A stretch of DNA of 64,000 nucleotides from Seiridium cupressi (Eukaryota > Ascomycota > Sordariomycetes > Amphisphaeriales > Sporocadaceae): assembly GCA_036674765.1 (NCBI GenBank), contig JARVKI010000020.1, positions 372,001 to 436,000 on the forward strand, given 5' to 3'. The number at the start of each line of letters is the position of its first letter. Position 1 is the first letter of the stretch. The position numbers and the translations under genes were made by a program. Below, piece by piece: positions 1 through 9,408 of this stretch. The notes below the pieces were generated by a model. The model was not told the origin of the DNA. It was given only the letters and a program-made list of their open reading frames with translations, and searched no databases.

Positions 1-316
1 GTATAAGGATTAAGTACTGAGGTATGTTCGGAATACCCAATGCATGTACGTCTCACAGGTAAATGCTTTAACTTGGACCAGGGGGTGGTGATGAACAGGA
101 ATGAGATGTGATGCGCGGGCCAGAAACAATTTATCGCTCTATTCCAGATGTGTTGATGAAACTTTAGGGGGTTTTTCGGGTTCCGATAAGCCAGTCAGAG
201 ATGAGAGGGATAAACATGGATGTATATGATAAATTTTAAACTAGAGAGAAGTGATGACTATGTTGCCTGAACGTTAATCTTCAGACTGAATATCCCATTT
301 CAACTCGCACCATACT
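1..316. other. Left edge, no gene recognised
   Basis: No reading frame, RNA or repeat could be supported here. It lies 3' of the decayed dehydrogenase at 317-1270. Confidence 0.5.
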
Positions 317-1270
317 TAGAGCTTTGGGCCTGACCCGAGCCCTCCTTCGTCTTTACCCTTAGCTGCCTGCAGAATGTCCTGTCGGACGACATCGGAGCCC
401 TGCACCAATCTTCCCCAAGGATATATGAAAATCCCACTAGTCTCGATCGTCACCTCATTAGAAACATGGTGATACGTGGAGTTCCTCCGAATGATCCTGT
501 CTCGAGACTGCCTGGGTTCAGGGCAACACTGATAATCCCATCCACCTTGTGTCGCTTGGCAAACTCGCGACGCAGAACCCAGACTCCTGCCTTCGACGCA
601 GCGTAGTTCTCCATTCGGGCCCCGAAACTCGTATCAACACTGGGGAATTCGACACCGTTCTTCGCTGCTGATGTGTCTACGAGAATCGTAGTAAGCCATG
701 CGACGCGAGACGGTGTGCCCTGAACTGGAGCAGCCTTGAGTTGGGGTATAAGCAGCTCGGTGAACAGCAATGCGCCGACACAATGGATACCGTGAGGATC
801 TCCAGATCTTGCTCCGTACGGTCTCCGTACTGGAAAGCGTTGGCCCCTATTCCGCCATTGTTCCAAAGAGTATCTAGCTTCTCTCCTCCTGCGCGATTGG
901 TGAGCGGCAGTCCGGACGGAGGCAAGACCAACTAGGTCCAGGTGTATAAATTTGAGCTGGCCGGCTCCAGAGGTCTCCGGGTTTGAATCTTTGATTGATT
1001 TGAAAGCCGTCTCTGTCAATTCCTTTAGAGAATATTAAAACACATGATTTTTGCTCGGATGTGCTCTTTGTCACACTCCTTGGATCGGGTAGCCATATAG
1101 ACGGTGGCTCCGCTCTGGAACAAGATTTTGCACACTTCATAGCCAAGACCTGAGTTCCCGCCTGTCACCATGAACACCTTTCCTGCCTGGCTGGCCCTGG
1201 AAATGTTGACTTCAGTGAAGCCTGGGCGCGGTGGCCAGAATTGCGTGGCGATACCTCCTATCTTGCCCAT
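317..1270 (-). pseudogene. Short-chain dehydrogenase/reductase, frameshifted
   Basis: This is a broken NAD(P)-dependent short-chain dehydrogenase of the fungal retinol-dehydrogenase-like type. An ATG at 1270 opens a frame with the Rossmann motif TGGNSGLGYE, and that frame stops near 1025. The next block (about 1019 down to 840) carries the conserved FIHLDL strand. A third block in another frame (about 930-770) has the LDTLWNNGGIG motif. The frame then returns for LLFTELLIPQL, an active-site-like YAASK and the NPGSLETG loop, and shifts again near 450 for the C-terminal VTIETSGIFIYPWGR segment, which ends at the stop at 317. At least three or four frame changes are needed, and no set of consensus introns joins the blocks cleanly. 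The blocks are collinear with a full family member, so this is one decayed gene rather than several fragments. The family call is firm; the substrate is unknown. Confidence 0.8.
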
Positions 1271-2235
1271 TGTAGTAAGTTCTGGGTTAGAAGTTCCAGA
1301 GGCTTACTGTGAGGACGGCGAGGAAGCCGCTGTAATGGAGTGGTGAAGAATAAAACCAAGTGCCATGGTTATGGTTGACGGAAGGGAGGCCGGACTTTGA
1401 TACTCAGGCCTAATCTCAACAAGCAGCCAATGAGTCGATTCGAGTCCTCTGCGTCCCGCCGTCATCCGCGTCCCGCCGTCATGGCAGCACAGAATGCTAC
1501 TGTCCGTATTCAGTATTCACTGCCTGGTAGTCTATATTTGCAAATTTGAACCAACAGGCTGCTATGCATGGATCACAGCACCAAAAATGCGGCATAGTGA
1601 TTGGGTGGGACTTTAGTCACGCTCCTCTTGAGTGACGAAAGTCACTTCGTGCCGTTAAGAGCGGATACCGGGGCTCAACGGCATTTTCCCGCTTACCAAG
1701 TCGATGATGCACGATGCGTGTTGGTCAAGCCGACAAGAAGTTAACCGTCAAAGCCTTACAGATCACGGTCCCGACTTGCACAGCAGGCAGTCAGTAAGCA
1801 GTCTGCGACACCAATGCGACTGCGCTTACAGATATCGAGTGTCCACTGATGCGTACGTAGTATTCCCTAGGCGCTTTTTCTTCTTCTCGTTTTTTACTTT
1901 CATGGAAACACACCAGGGCGTGTAAATCTCTCTTAAACGGATTTATTGATATGCAGGATGCACATCCAATGGCTGTGCTACTTGATTTTGTGGCATCGGC
2001 ATGCCAGGGGCTAGAAGCGGCATGAGAGGCTACTGCAGTCTAGTCTGCCAGCAAACACCCAATCAAGGGTGACATGTCACAAATTGACGTGCAAGTGATT
2101 TACTGATTGAGGAGGCTGCAGTCTTCTTGTTGAAGAATACTGGGATGTACATGTGGTATCAACGTAGTTGTGAAGATAAGTCAACCGTTATCGCATGCAG
2201 CTATCCACAGTATCTCGACAGTTCAGGAATGCACG
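1271..2235. other. Intergenic, no gene; small direct repeat and hairpin
   Basis: No coding region is supported. A 15-base direct repeat (GCGTCCCGCCGTCAT) occurs at 1451-1465 and 1468-1482. A perfect 6-bp stem (AGTGAC/GTCACT) with a GAAA loop lies at 1631-1646. A short T-rich tract is near 1868-1880. These could be promoter elements of the dehydrogenase, but nothing shows function. Confidence 0.4.
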
Positions 2236-2795
2236 TCAGAGCCCTGAATCCCTTACCGTAACCTGAACACCTTTACTGCCGTGTTTGGGCATGGGCTTAA
2301 CAAGTTCAACCGCAAAGTTGACATCCTCTCGACTTGTCTCGTGCAGTTCTAGCTCGTGTCGGCGGAATAATATTGCTAGCGCGCGACGTGCAGTTCCATC
2401 GTTGCCTAGTTCTTTCCAATACAACCCCATGATCCACGACTGAACGACACCAGGTAGTTATTCAGGGGCTTGGGGCTGACCGGATTTTTAGGATTTCCCA
2501 GCCATCTCTCTGGCTTGAACTCCAACGGATCTGGGAATGTTCTCTCATTGAGATGCATATGGAACGCATCCGTTCCTACGGGAACATTGGGCGGTATGAT
2601 CTGATCGTGGTACTTAAGTGCGACGAGTCGATGAATACGTGGAAGCCGTTGCACTGAACCGAAGGAAAGCCTCAAGGCTAGTAAATGTCAGTCAGACCGC
2701 ATATGAGCTGCGTGTTCAAAGGGGGTGAAGAGGTGTCCACGTAGGGTGGCTTCTGTGTAGGTCATGATCAGGGTCTGCGCTAGGTCGATGGAGGA
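2236..2795 (-). pseudogene. Cytochrome P450, C-terminal remnant
   Basis: This is a decayed fungal P450 resembling the trichodiene-oxygenase-like (CYP58) group. Around 2790-2757 there is an I-helix-like piece (AQTLIMTYTEAT). It is followed almost directly by a block near 2675 (LRLSFGSVQRLPR, then FPDPLEFKPERWLGNP), so the stretch with the EXXR helix appears deleted. The haem loop reads FSRGSWGCIG, with Trp where the family has the conserved Arg. A TAG stop follows GKN, and a frameshift precedes the last block (LAILFRRHELELHE to VELVKPMPKHGSKGV). No N-terminal half was found upstream. The decay mixes substitution, nonsense, frameshift and deletion, which argues against sequencing error. Confidence 0.8.
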
Positions 2796-3339
2796 TTGAA
2801 ATTCATGGAGAGTAGTCGCGGAACACTCGGTTCTGCGGAAGAAATTGTCAGGTCACTCACAATAGTCGACGCAGATGCCACAGTATGATGCTTATCTCAA
2901 CGACCATGGATGGTTGAACGCATCCCCTGATAGGCGGCATGTTGTGCTGCACTAAGGAGTGAGGCAAGGGAGGCACAGCAAAGAAGTCGAGGTTCGAAGC
3001 TACTCATTACCCTAGCTTGTTTTTTCATGTACGACCTCGGATCCCCCACCTGTAGACAAACATCAATTGCAAGCGCCACCAGCGAGAATCGAACGTAGCT
3101 TACATGGTAATGAAGACAAGTTGCTTCCGCCTATGCGCTAGCACTCCGGTACTGTACTTGTTGGCGCGTACGGCAAAGCAGCTCAATATTATAGAATACC
3201 CTAGCCGAATGCAGACGATGCAATCCCCTCCAGTGGCACGAGAACTACTTCTCTCTTCTGATTTCTAGGCTTGTCCCTTCCTTACTTCCGTCCATTGCTC
3301 GACAAGCGCCAGCTTGACTTGCCAACACTTATCTTACAC
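2796..3339. other. Intergenic, no gene recognised
   Basis: I looked for the missing P450 N-terminus on the minus strand and found no convincing helix or membrane-anchor motif. The stretch separates the P450 remnant from the oppositely oriented hydrolase pseudogene. Confidence 0.4.
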
Positions 3340-4536
3340 ATGATGGCTCCTTCCCCTGGTCGTCTCAGCCTTTCAAGGCTATCTAAAATGTGTGCTTCTG
3401 GGCTATCAACACCCCCCACCTGCTCTTCCTCTCCCTCAAGTACACAATCGTCCCTTCCCGCGCTGTGCCGCGATGGAGCTACAAGATCAGCATGGGCGCA
3501 GCCATCATGCGCGCCTTTTTTTTCGTTATCTCGGTAAAATTTGTTTCCAGCAGTCTCTCCAGCTAAGCCCCGGGCACAAATACGATGGCCGCTTCGTCCT
3601 GATTCCACCTCCGGAGCCATCACTCGTTCGAGGCGTAGTGAGCACCTCGGCCGCAGCCACGAAGCCGGCGGCTGTGGGAGCCGTGTGGCATCCAGCGCCT
3701 ATCACACCGGGTAGCACGAATACAAATCTCAGGGTGATCATTTACGCGGCCGGCGGCGCATTTGTTCTAGGCTGGGACCCTGAGCAAAGCGCCGAGACCG
3801 TGTCGACCGTGGCTACCGAGCATTTCGGGGCCACTAATGTATTTTACATGCAGTACCGGTTGGCCTCGGAGGAAAATCCGTTTCCTGCTGCTGTCCAAGA
3901 CTTCTTCACCACTTACCAGCATGTGCTCGACCTGGGCGCCGCTCCAAGTGACATCGTCGTCATGGGGGACTCGGCGGGGGGGAACATCGTGTTAGCTCTT
4001 CTTCGCTATCTATCTGAAGAGGGCCTACCACAACCAGGTGCGTGGGCTTTCGTCATCCCTATCAGATCCCATGTTCGGACAAATAATGATCTAATCATAC
4101 TACGCCCTATAGGCGGTGCCGTGGTTTTCTCGCCGTGGGTCGAGGTCACGTCAGAAGCAGTGGAAAATACAATCGCTCAATCTCAAGACGCTACGACATC
4201 CTCGACGTACCACTCCTCGAGTGGGGCGTCGATGCGTACCGACCACGAGGTAAGATACTAAAGCAGGACGAGGAAGCATACATCTCGCCGTTGAACCACC
4301 CGTTCCGGCTTGAGGCACCCCTTTTCATAGATTCTGGCAGTCTAGAAGGATTTTACGAGTCCATAAGCACCTTCGCGAAACAGATGGCGGACGTGAGAGG
4401 TAACAGGATCAAATTCAATACCTCGATGGACTTGCCGCATGACTTCTTCTTAACATATCCGGTTCTCGGCACGAAAGAAGAGGCATGTGCCGTTCTGAGG
4501 CAAGCGAAGACCTTTCTGGACGGACAGACCAATTAA
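3340..4536 (+). pseudogene. Alpha/beta hydrolase (HSL-like esterase), two frameshifts
   Basis: This is an alpha/beta-hydrolase-3 or hormone-sensitive-lipase-like esterase, nearly complete. The N-terminal part (LFLSLKYTIVPSRAVPRW, then KISMGAAIMRAFF) runs into a T8 run at 3516-3523, where the frame shifts to FRYLGKI. The central part has YAAGGAFVLG at the oxyanion hole (family HGG; the His is replaced by Ala) and the nucleophile elbow GDSAGG. An intron fits at 4041-4112 (GTGCGT to CTATAG), joining QPG to GAVVFSPW. A second frame change near 4165-4185 leads to RRYDILDVPLLEWGVDAY and on to the His region DLPHDFF, ending at TAA 4536. The start codon is unresolved because a TAA lies just upstream in the N-terminal frame. 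Otherwise sequence conservation is good, so decay is recent or the two indels are errors. Confidence 0.75.
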
Positions 4537-5104
4537 GATGCTATATTGTTTTATAGTAGCCGTGGCTAGGGCCTATCTCTATCGCTGCTCTAAGCTAGGT
4601 GGGGCCTTATAAAAAGAAATCCAAGAAACTAGAACCCCAAAATACGTTGATAAGGATCCATGAATGTTACAGTAGATATCCTGTGATACGAACACATGGA
4701 AAAATTAACCCGAAGGCTTGCCTACGGATTGTAACATGTCGAAAATTAGGGATTCCAAAGGAGCTTTCCCACTTTCAGGAAACTCACATACAGATGATCG
4801 AATCAGCTGTCCGGGTTCATACTAGTATTCGAAATGTAACTGGGTTCGCGTTTGGGGGGGAAGGGACATCGCAATGTCCTCTTCAAGTCCTGTAAATGGA
4901 AATCGGGAGATTTGCAGATACTCCGGCCAAGCTTTGCTCTTGGTTTTTGCACGTTGACTGGTAGCTAAATGACTGGGGAAGATTGTTGATACCTGGATAC
5001 CGTTTTTATCATATCACTTATCAATATCTTACATATAAGCTGCGCAGGGCTAAGGCGAGTTGCTTGAGCTAAACTTGCAAAGTAAGGCGGTGTTTGAGTT
5101 AAAG
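4537..5104. other. Intergenic, no gene recognised
   Basis: Short open frames here show no family motif. The missing N-terminal part of the HET gene would lie in the right half of this stretch, but I could not recognise it in any frame. Confidence 0.4.
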
Positions 5105-6474
5105 CTTGAGGAAGACTCCGCGAGGCTTGTCGAGACCTGATGCAGCTTCCAGGATTCGGCAGAAGTTGGCAAAACGAAGCCTCAAAGATGGCCCCGGTGT
5201 ATAAGCATGCCGCCATCACGATTGCCGCAAGCTGCGTTTCAGATGATGGCCAAGGCTCTCTTAGGAAGCTGGACGCCCTTGGTATCCAACCATTGAAATT
5301 GAGATCGTCCAGACTGTTACCCGACCGCAGTATGCACATTGAAGGCGACGGAACACGAGACGAATCAAAGGAGGGAAAGCTACGCCAGTTAGCAGACAGA
5401 GGTTGGGCTTTGCAAGAATTCCTGCTTTCCAGGCGAGTCATACATTTCGCTGCCGAACAGATTCACTGGGATTGCGAGGAAGTTGAGGCCAATGAGTCGT
5501 GGCCAGCCGGCCGTCATGAGGCCATCGGTCTCTCGCGGCCAGCAATAGATCCAGGAGACTTTAGAGAACAGTGGTCTGCCAGCGAGAGGTGGACTAAAAT
5601 TGTCCGATCCTACGACGTCTCACTCACAGCAGAGACAAATTACCTGCGATTTCGGGCCTAGCCGAAGAGATGTCTCGATTGACAGGCGACAGTCTAGGTC
5701 CATATCTCGCTGAGATTTGGCAGTCAAATAACATTTGAGAACTGTGCTGGCATGTGTACTACGAATCCGGGAGGTTTCCATTGACCTATCGAGTACCTTC
5801 ATGGTCGTGGGCCAGCCTAGACGCAGTCGTTTCCAACACCAAAAAGCTCCAGGACAGGGAGGAGGGCCCAGACGTCCATCTAGCAGAATAAAGAGGCGCA
5901 GACCTAGACTTCTGCTATGCTAGTCCCTACGGCGAACTGCGTGGCGGTTGGATTAAGGTTCATGGTCATCTAAAGTCCGTGATAGTGGACCCAGGCAGCG
6001 GTCATCGAAGAGCCCATATCCAGCGGCTGTCTTTGGCCCAGACGGTAGCTTCCTTCCGTTTCTCAGCTACACGAATGCTAAATTAGACATTGAGAGTCTG
6101 CTTCCCGATCTTCCGACACCGGAATTGTATTGTTTGCCGCTAATCACCCAAGGAAAGAGAGGTGATTCTATCGATACCTTGTGTCTTCTCGTGCCTAATG
6201 GAACCATCAATCACACAAACGCATTATCATCTTCGTCATCGATAGTATCAGTGGAATTCCAGAGGGCTGGGTCAGCAAGACTTGCTGTTGAGGAATGGGA
6301 AGACTTTGTAGCGCGGCTCACAGATTCCCCAAGGCGCGATGTTATTATCTGCTAGGCGAGCTTGGTGCAATGGTCATAGGACCTGTCATAGGCCCGAAAA
6401 GTGATAAGTGGCTGCAAGCAGTGGAAAAGCTCAAGGAACGTGCATCGCTTGAGGAAGTATTCGCAGCGTGGTGA
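5105..6474 (+). pseudogene. HET-domain (heterokaryon incompatibility) protein, decayed
   Basis: The remnant carries the conserved middle of a HET domain. It begins with QDSAE, then a frameshift, then WQNEASKMAPVYKHAAITIA, the RGWALQEFLLSRRVIHF block and HWDCEE. The C-terminal part needs a shift near 5640 into PAISGLAEEMSRLTGD, which is interrupted by TGA before ELCWHVYYESGRFPL and the typical YRVPSWSWASLD motif. An in-frame TAA follows near 5890, with further shifts near 6010 and 6340, and a last block (VIGPVIGPKSDKW) ends at TGA 6472-6474. HET proteins act in non-self recognition and cell death after hyphal fusion. This copy lacks a recognisable N-terminus and has at least two stops and four frame changes, so it cannot encode the full protein. 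Confidence 0.8.
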
Positions 6475-6825
6475 GGGACTTGACTGCGAATAATGTTGAG
6501 TTTGAATTAGAATGAATATGCGAAAGATGTGAGACCTGAATTCACTGCCTCATTAACTGATAAATCGTATAGGACAATAACCTATCAAACACTATAGAGT
6601 CGTCAGCTTTCGTCTTTATTTCTTTCTCATCGTTTGAGGGCTCCTTTTTCATAAACCGTGATCTCAACTTCTAGGCCTAATCTAGATACACCTGTGCTTC
6701 GTTCTCACGCCCAAAGTGAGACAGTAGCCTCGAAATGTAATACAGCGTCCTGCTCCACTCCCTCTCCGCCAGCGCCATTGACAATCGTGTTTGGAAATAG
6801 GAGCAATTTGGGAGGGCCTGTGGGG

Positions 6826-7679
6826 CCCATGAAAATGGCTCTACGGCCTCTACTCTCTAACGATGAACATCCCGAACGGAGGAATCCCCACGATTGGGGC
6901 TATAACTATTAACTCCTTCGGATTGGTCCCCGTACCTCGCTGCTTCTCAGGGCTCTAGCCGGGGCGGTAGATGCCTGTAGTGACACCATCTTCCCATAGC
7001 TTTCTAACAGATTCATGGACTAAACACTATTTTCTTGCATTGCCATTCTCCCGTCAATGACTGGTGGCATTCTCATGATCATCATCCCCCACTTATGCAG
7101 GACCGCTGCTTTTCGACTACTATCTCATCGCTACTGCCGGTGCCCCATGAAGTCTTATGGTGGTCCTTATTTCGAACAATACACTAGAATATACTGAGAA
7201 GGCTACCGTCAACAGCATTCAGATCATTGCCGTAAGTGCTACAACAAGACCTACCATCCTTACTCTGCCATATTTGAAAAGGCGCTTTTGCACTAGCATC
7301 TTGTCCTGACAAGTTTGGGGATACGAATAGCGTGCACACGCCGAACTCTTTCCCTTAAATCATACTGTAACTGTGGGCTAACATGTTTTCGATTATCAGT
7401 ACGCCGTCGGAAACTGGACCGTCCCCAAACCTTTCGCGAGAGCGATGCCCGGGAATATCAGAAAGGAAAGACAATGACCGCTTTTCCTTACGGTGTGACA
7501 GCTCTCATCTTACTGGTCATACGTTTTTTCAACATCAGAGAGAACAGAAGGCGCGACAAGCTGCAGGCAGAGAGTCTGGTATCGATCTGGAGAATCCCGA
7601 GGTCCAAGCCGACATGGAGCGTGCCAAGTTCATGGATCTGATGGTGTTCCTGCAGATTCACTTTCGCTATGTTAAGTAA
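6826..7679 (+). pseudogene. MFS permease (allantoate/Dal5-like), decayed C-terminal half
   Basis: Collinear scraps match the second half of an anion:cation symporter-type MFS permease (Dal5/Tna1 group): WLYGLYSLTMNIPNGG, then TSLLLRALAGAVDA in a shifted frame, LFDYYLIATAGAP followed by an in-frame TGA, ISNNTLEYTEKATVNSIQII, GPQTFRESDAREYQKGKT in another frame, RFFNIRENRRRDKLQAES, and after one more shift LENPEVQADMERAKFMDL, ending at TAA 7677-7679. The C-terminal hydrophilic tail is typical of this family. No long open frame remains. The first six membrane segments were not found upstream. Confidence 0.75.
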
Positions 7680-8673
7680 GAACTGCTGCCCAGTATGGGA
7701 TTAAACTCAAAACGAGCCATCTGATCCCATGAATAATTAATATCTTGCACGGTTGGCATATGCTCCAAATTTGTCCTCCTGGTGGTTCCGCGGGGCCATA
7801 CTCTGACGGGAGACGGACTTCTACCTGTCACTAGTACCTCTGAGGTCCTTACCGATTGTTTTCGTAATTGATAATTACAAATTTTCAAAGATGTATCTGA
7901 GGTTCCATACGAGTAATGCCAAAAGTTCCTACCCATTTCTACATTATGCAGGCTTTCTCAGCAGACTAAAGCGTCCAGCTCGCTCAATACGAGCCTATCC
8001 TATCCCTAAGGCGCATCCCCCCGGATTTAGGCGTGTGGGGTTACCCATTTGGGCTGTGGCAGGGAATTTAAGCCGTTCCTGACCTGTCAAACACCGGCCC
8101 TCCAGACTTCGTATCGCATCGTCAGGCGCGAGGAAAATGTAAGCCTCCATCAGCATTGCAAGCGCATTCGTGGGCATGAATAAGCATCACCCAAGCCCCA
8201 AGGTGCGGCCCGTCTCTCATTGTAGCGTTTCTTGTCTGCGTCATCCCACTAAGCTGTGGCTAGGGCTTTCCCGCTCACCAGTCCGTGGCAAGGATTGCCC
8301 TAATGTAGCTGCCGATATCTCGTATTGGCGTCACGCAGGCCCGGAGTTCAGTGTGTCTGCAGCGCTAATTCGATTCCTGCCACCGTGATGCTTACAATCG
8401 GTTGGTTCGAGAATGACTCCATGAAGGACATGCCCGTTCGTTTAGCAACTCCATGAAGCGTGAAAAGCCCAGAAAACAGTGCCGCATGGAATTTTGTTTG
8501 GGGACGGACAAATATAAGAATCGCGTGGTTCCCGGTCTACTCGAGGCGATCACTAGTTAGTTAGTTAGTTAGTGTCATTCGCATCATCATTTGAAAAGCC
8601 TTACTGCCAACTAGCTTGCAAGCGTTACTTCAATCCCAATAACACATAATACCATCTATTCGAGCGCATCAGA
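7680..8673. promoter_or_regulatory. Upstream region of the DUF7907-like gene; TTAG tetranucleotide repeat
   Basis: No gene is supported. A TATA-like AATATAAG lies near 8511, about 160 bases before the next start codon. A short (TTAG)n run occupies 8554-8572; it is a simple tetranucleotide repeat, not the fungal telomere hexamer. Confidence 0.4.
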
Positions 8674-9408
8674 ATGATTACTCCCCTGATCTCCTTGGCC
8701 ATTGCCGGCGTGGCTTCGGCTACTCCCCTCAGTAGCCGCCAGGTGGTGCCTCACTACCCGCCTACGCAGTCGTCCACCGGATTCCGCTTGATCGCCAACG
8801 TCACGGACCCCTCCGAGGACTTCACCCCGCCTGTGGACAACTGGGTCTTCAACGCGATCCACGTGGGCGCTGGATTCAATGATGCCGTCCTCCTTCCCGA
8901 CGGCACAGACAGCGGACGAATCTTCTATGTGAACGGGACTGCTGAGGACGTCTACTACTACCGAGGCAGCACCTTGACTGACGGTGGCACTCCTCCTTTC
9001 CCATACGGTATCTACGTCGCCAGCGAGGACCAGACTGATGCTGGCGGTTTCCATGATGTGAGCGTCAATGTTGGCTCTGGCACCACGGGCGTGCAGCTCA
9101 CCCGCTTCCCCGACGTCTATCCCACACTTGCAGGAGCTGGCCAGGGTACATATGTGGCCTGCAACCAGACGGTCCCTTACTATCAAAAGAACTACATCAC
9201 CGTTCGGTGGACCTACGATACCATCGACCTGGACACATCCTTGAATGTGCACCAGATCCCTGAGGGCTGCGTGGCCATCAACCTGATCCCCGAGTGTGCT
9301 ACCTTGAATGACTTGCCCGAGGGAAGCCTTTCAAGTCACGAGTTCGCCGCAACTTCTGTCTGCTACGACGATGTCTCGGCTATTGACTGGACCCAATATG
9401 GGCCATGA
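8674..9408 (+). CDS. Secreted DUF7907-like protein
   Basis: An intact single-exon gene of 244 residues. Residues 1-16 form a signal peptide (hydrophobic core TPLISLAIAGVASA), followed by a possible Kex2-type processing site after residues LSSR. The mature protein starts the conserved block with FRLIANVTDP, followed by NAIHVGAGFNDAVL and FPYGIYV, which I associate with the fungal secreted DUF7907 family. Several N-glycosylation sites are present (NVT, NGT, NQT). There is no membrane segment after the signal and no known catalytic motif. It is the first intact gene after five broken ones. Its role is unknown; secretion to the cell wall or medium is inferred from the signal peptide. Confidence 0.85.
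   Translation: MITPLISLAIAGVASATPLSSRQVVPHYPPTQSSTGFRLIANVTDPSEDFTPPVDNWVFNAIHVGAGFNDAVLLPDGTDSGRIFYVNGTAEDVYYYRGSTLTDGGTPPFPYGIYVASEDQTDAGGFHDVSVNVGSGTTGVQLTRFPDVYPTLAGAGQGTYVACNQTVPYYQKNYITVRWTYDTIDLDTSLNVHQIPEGCVAINLIPECATLNDLPEGSLSSHEFAATSVCYDDVSAIDWTQYGP

Noticed and set aside
8554..8572. TTAG repeats as a possible telomere-like sequence
   Set aside because: The unit is TTAG, not TTAGGG, and the run is only 19 nt, inside a gene promoter region.
8656..9252. 198-codon open frame on the minus strand
   Set aside because: It is exactly antisense to the intact DUF7907-like gene and mirrors its codon structure. It has no motif, and its first codon is not ATG.
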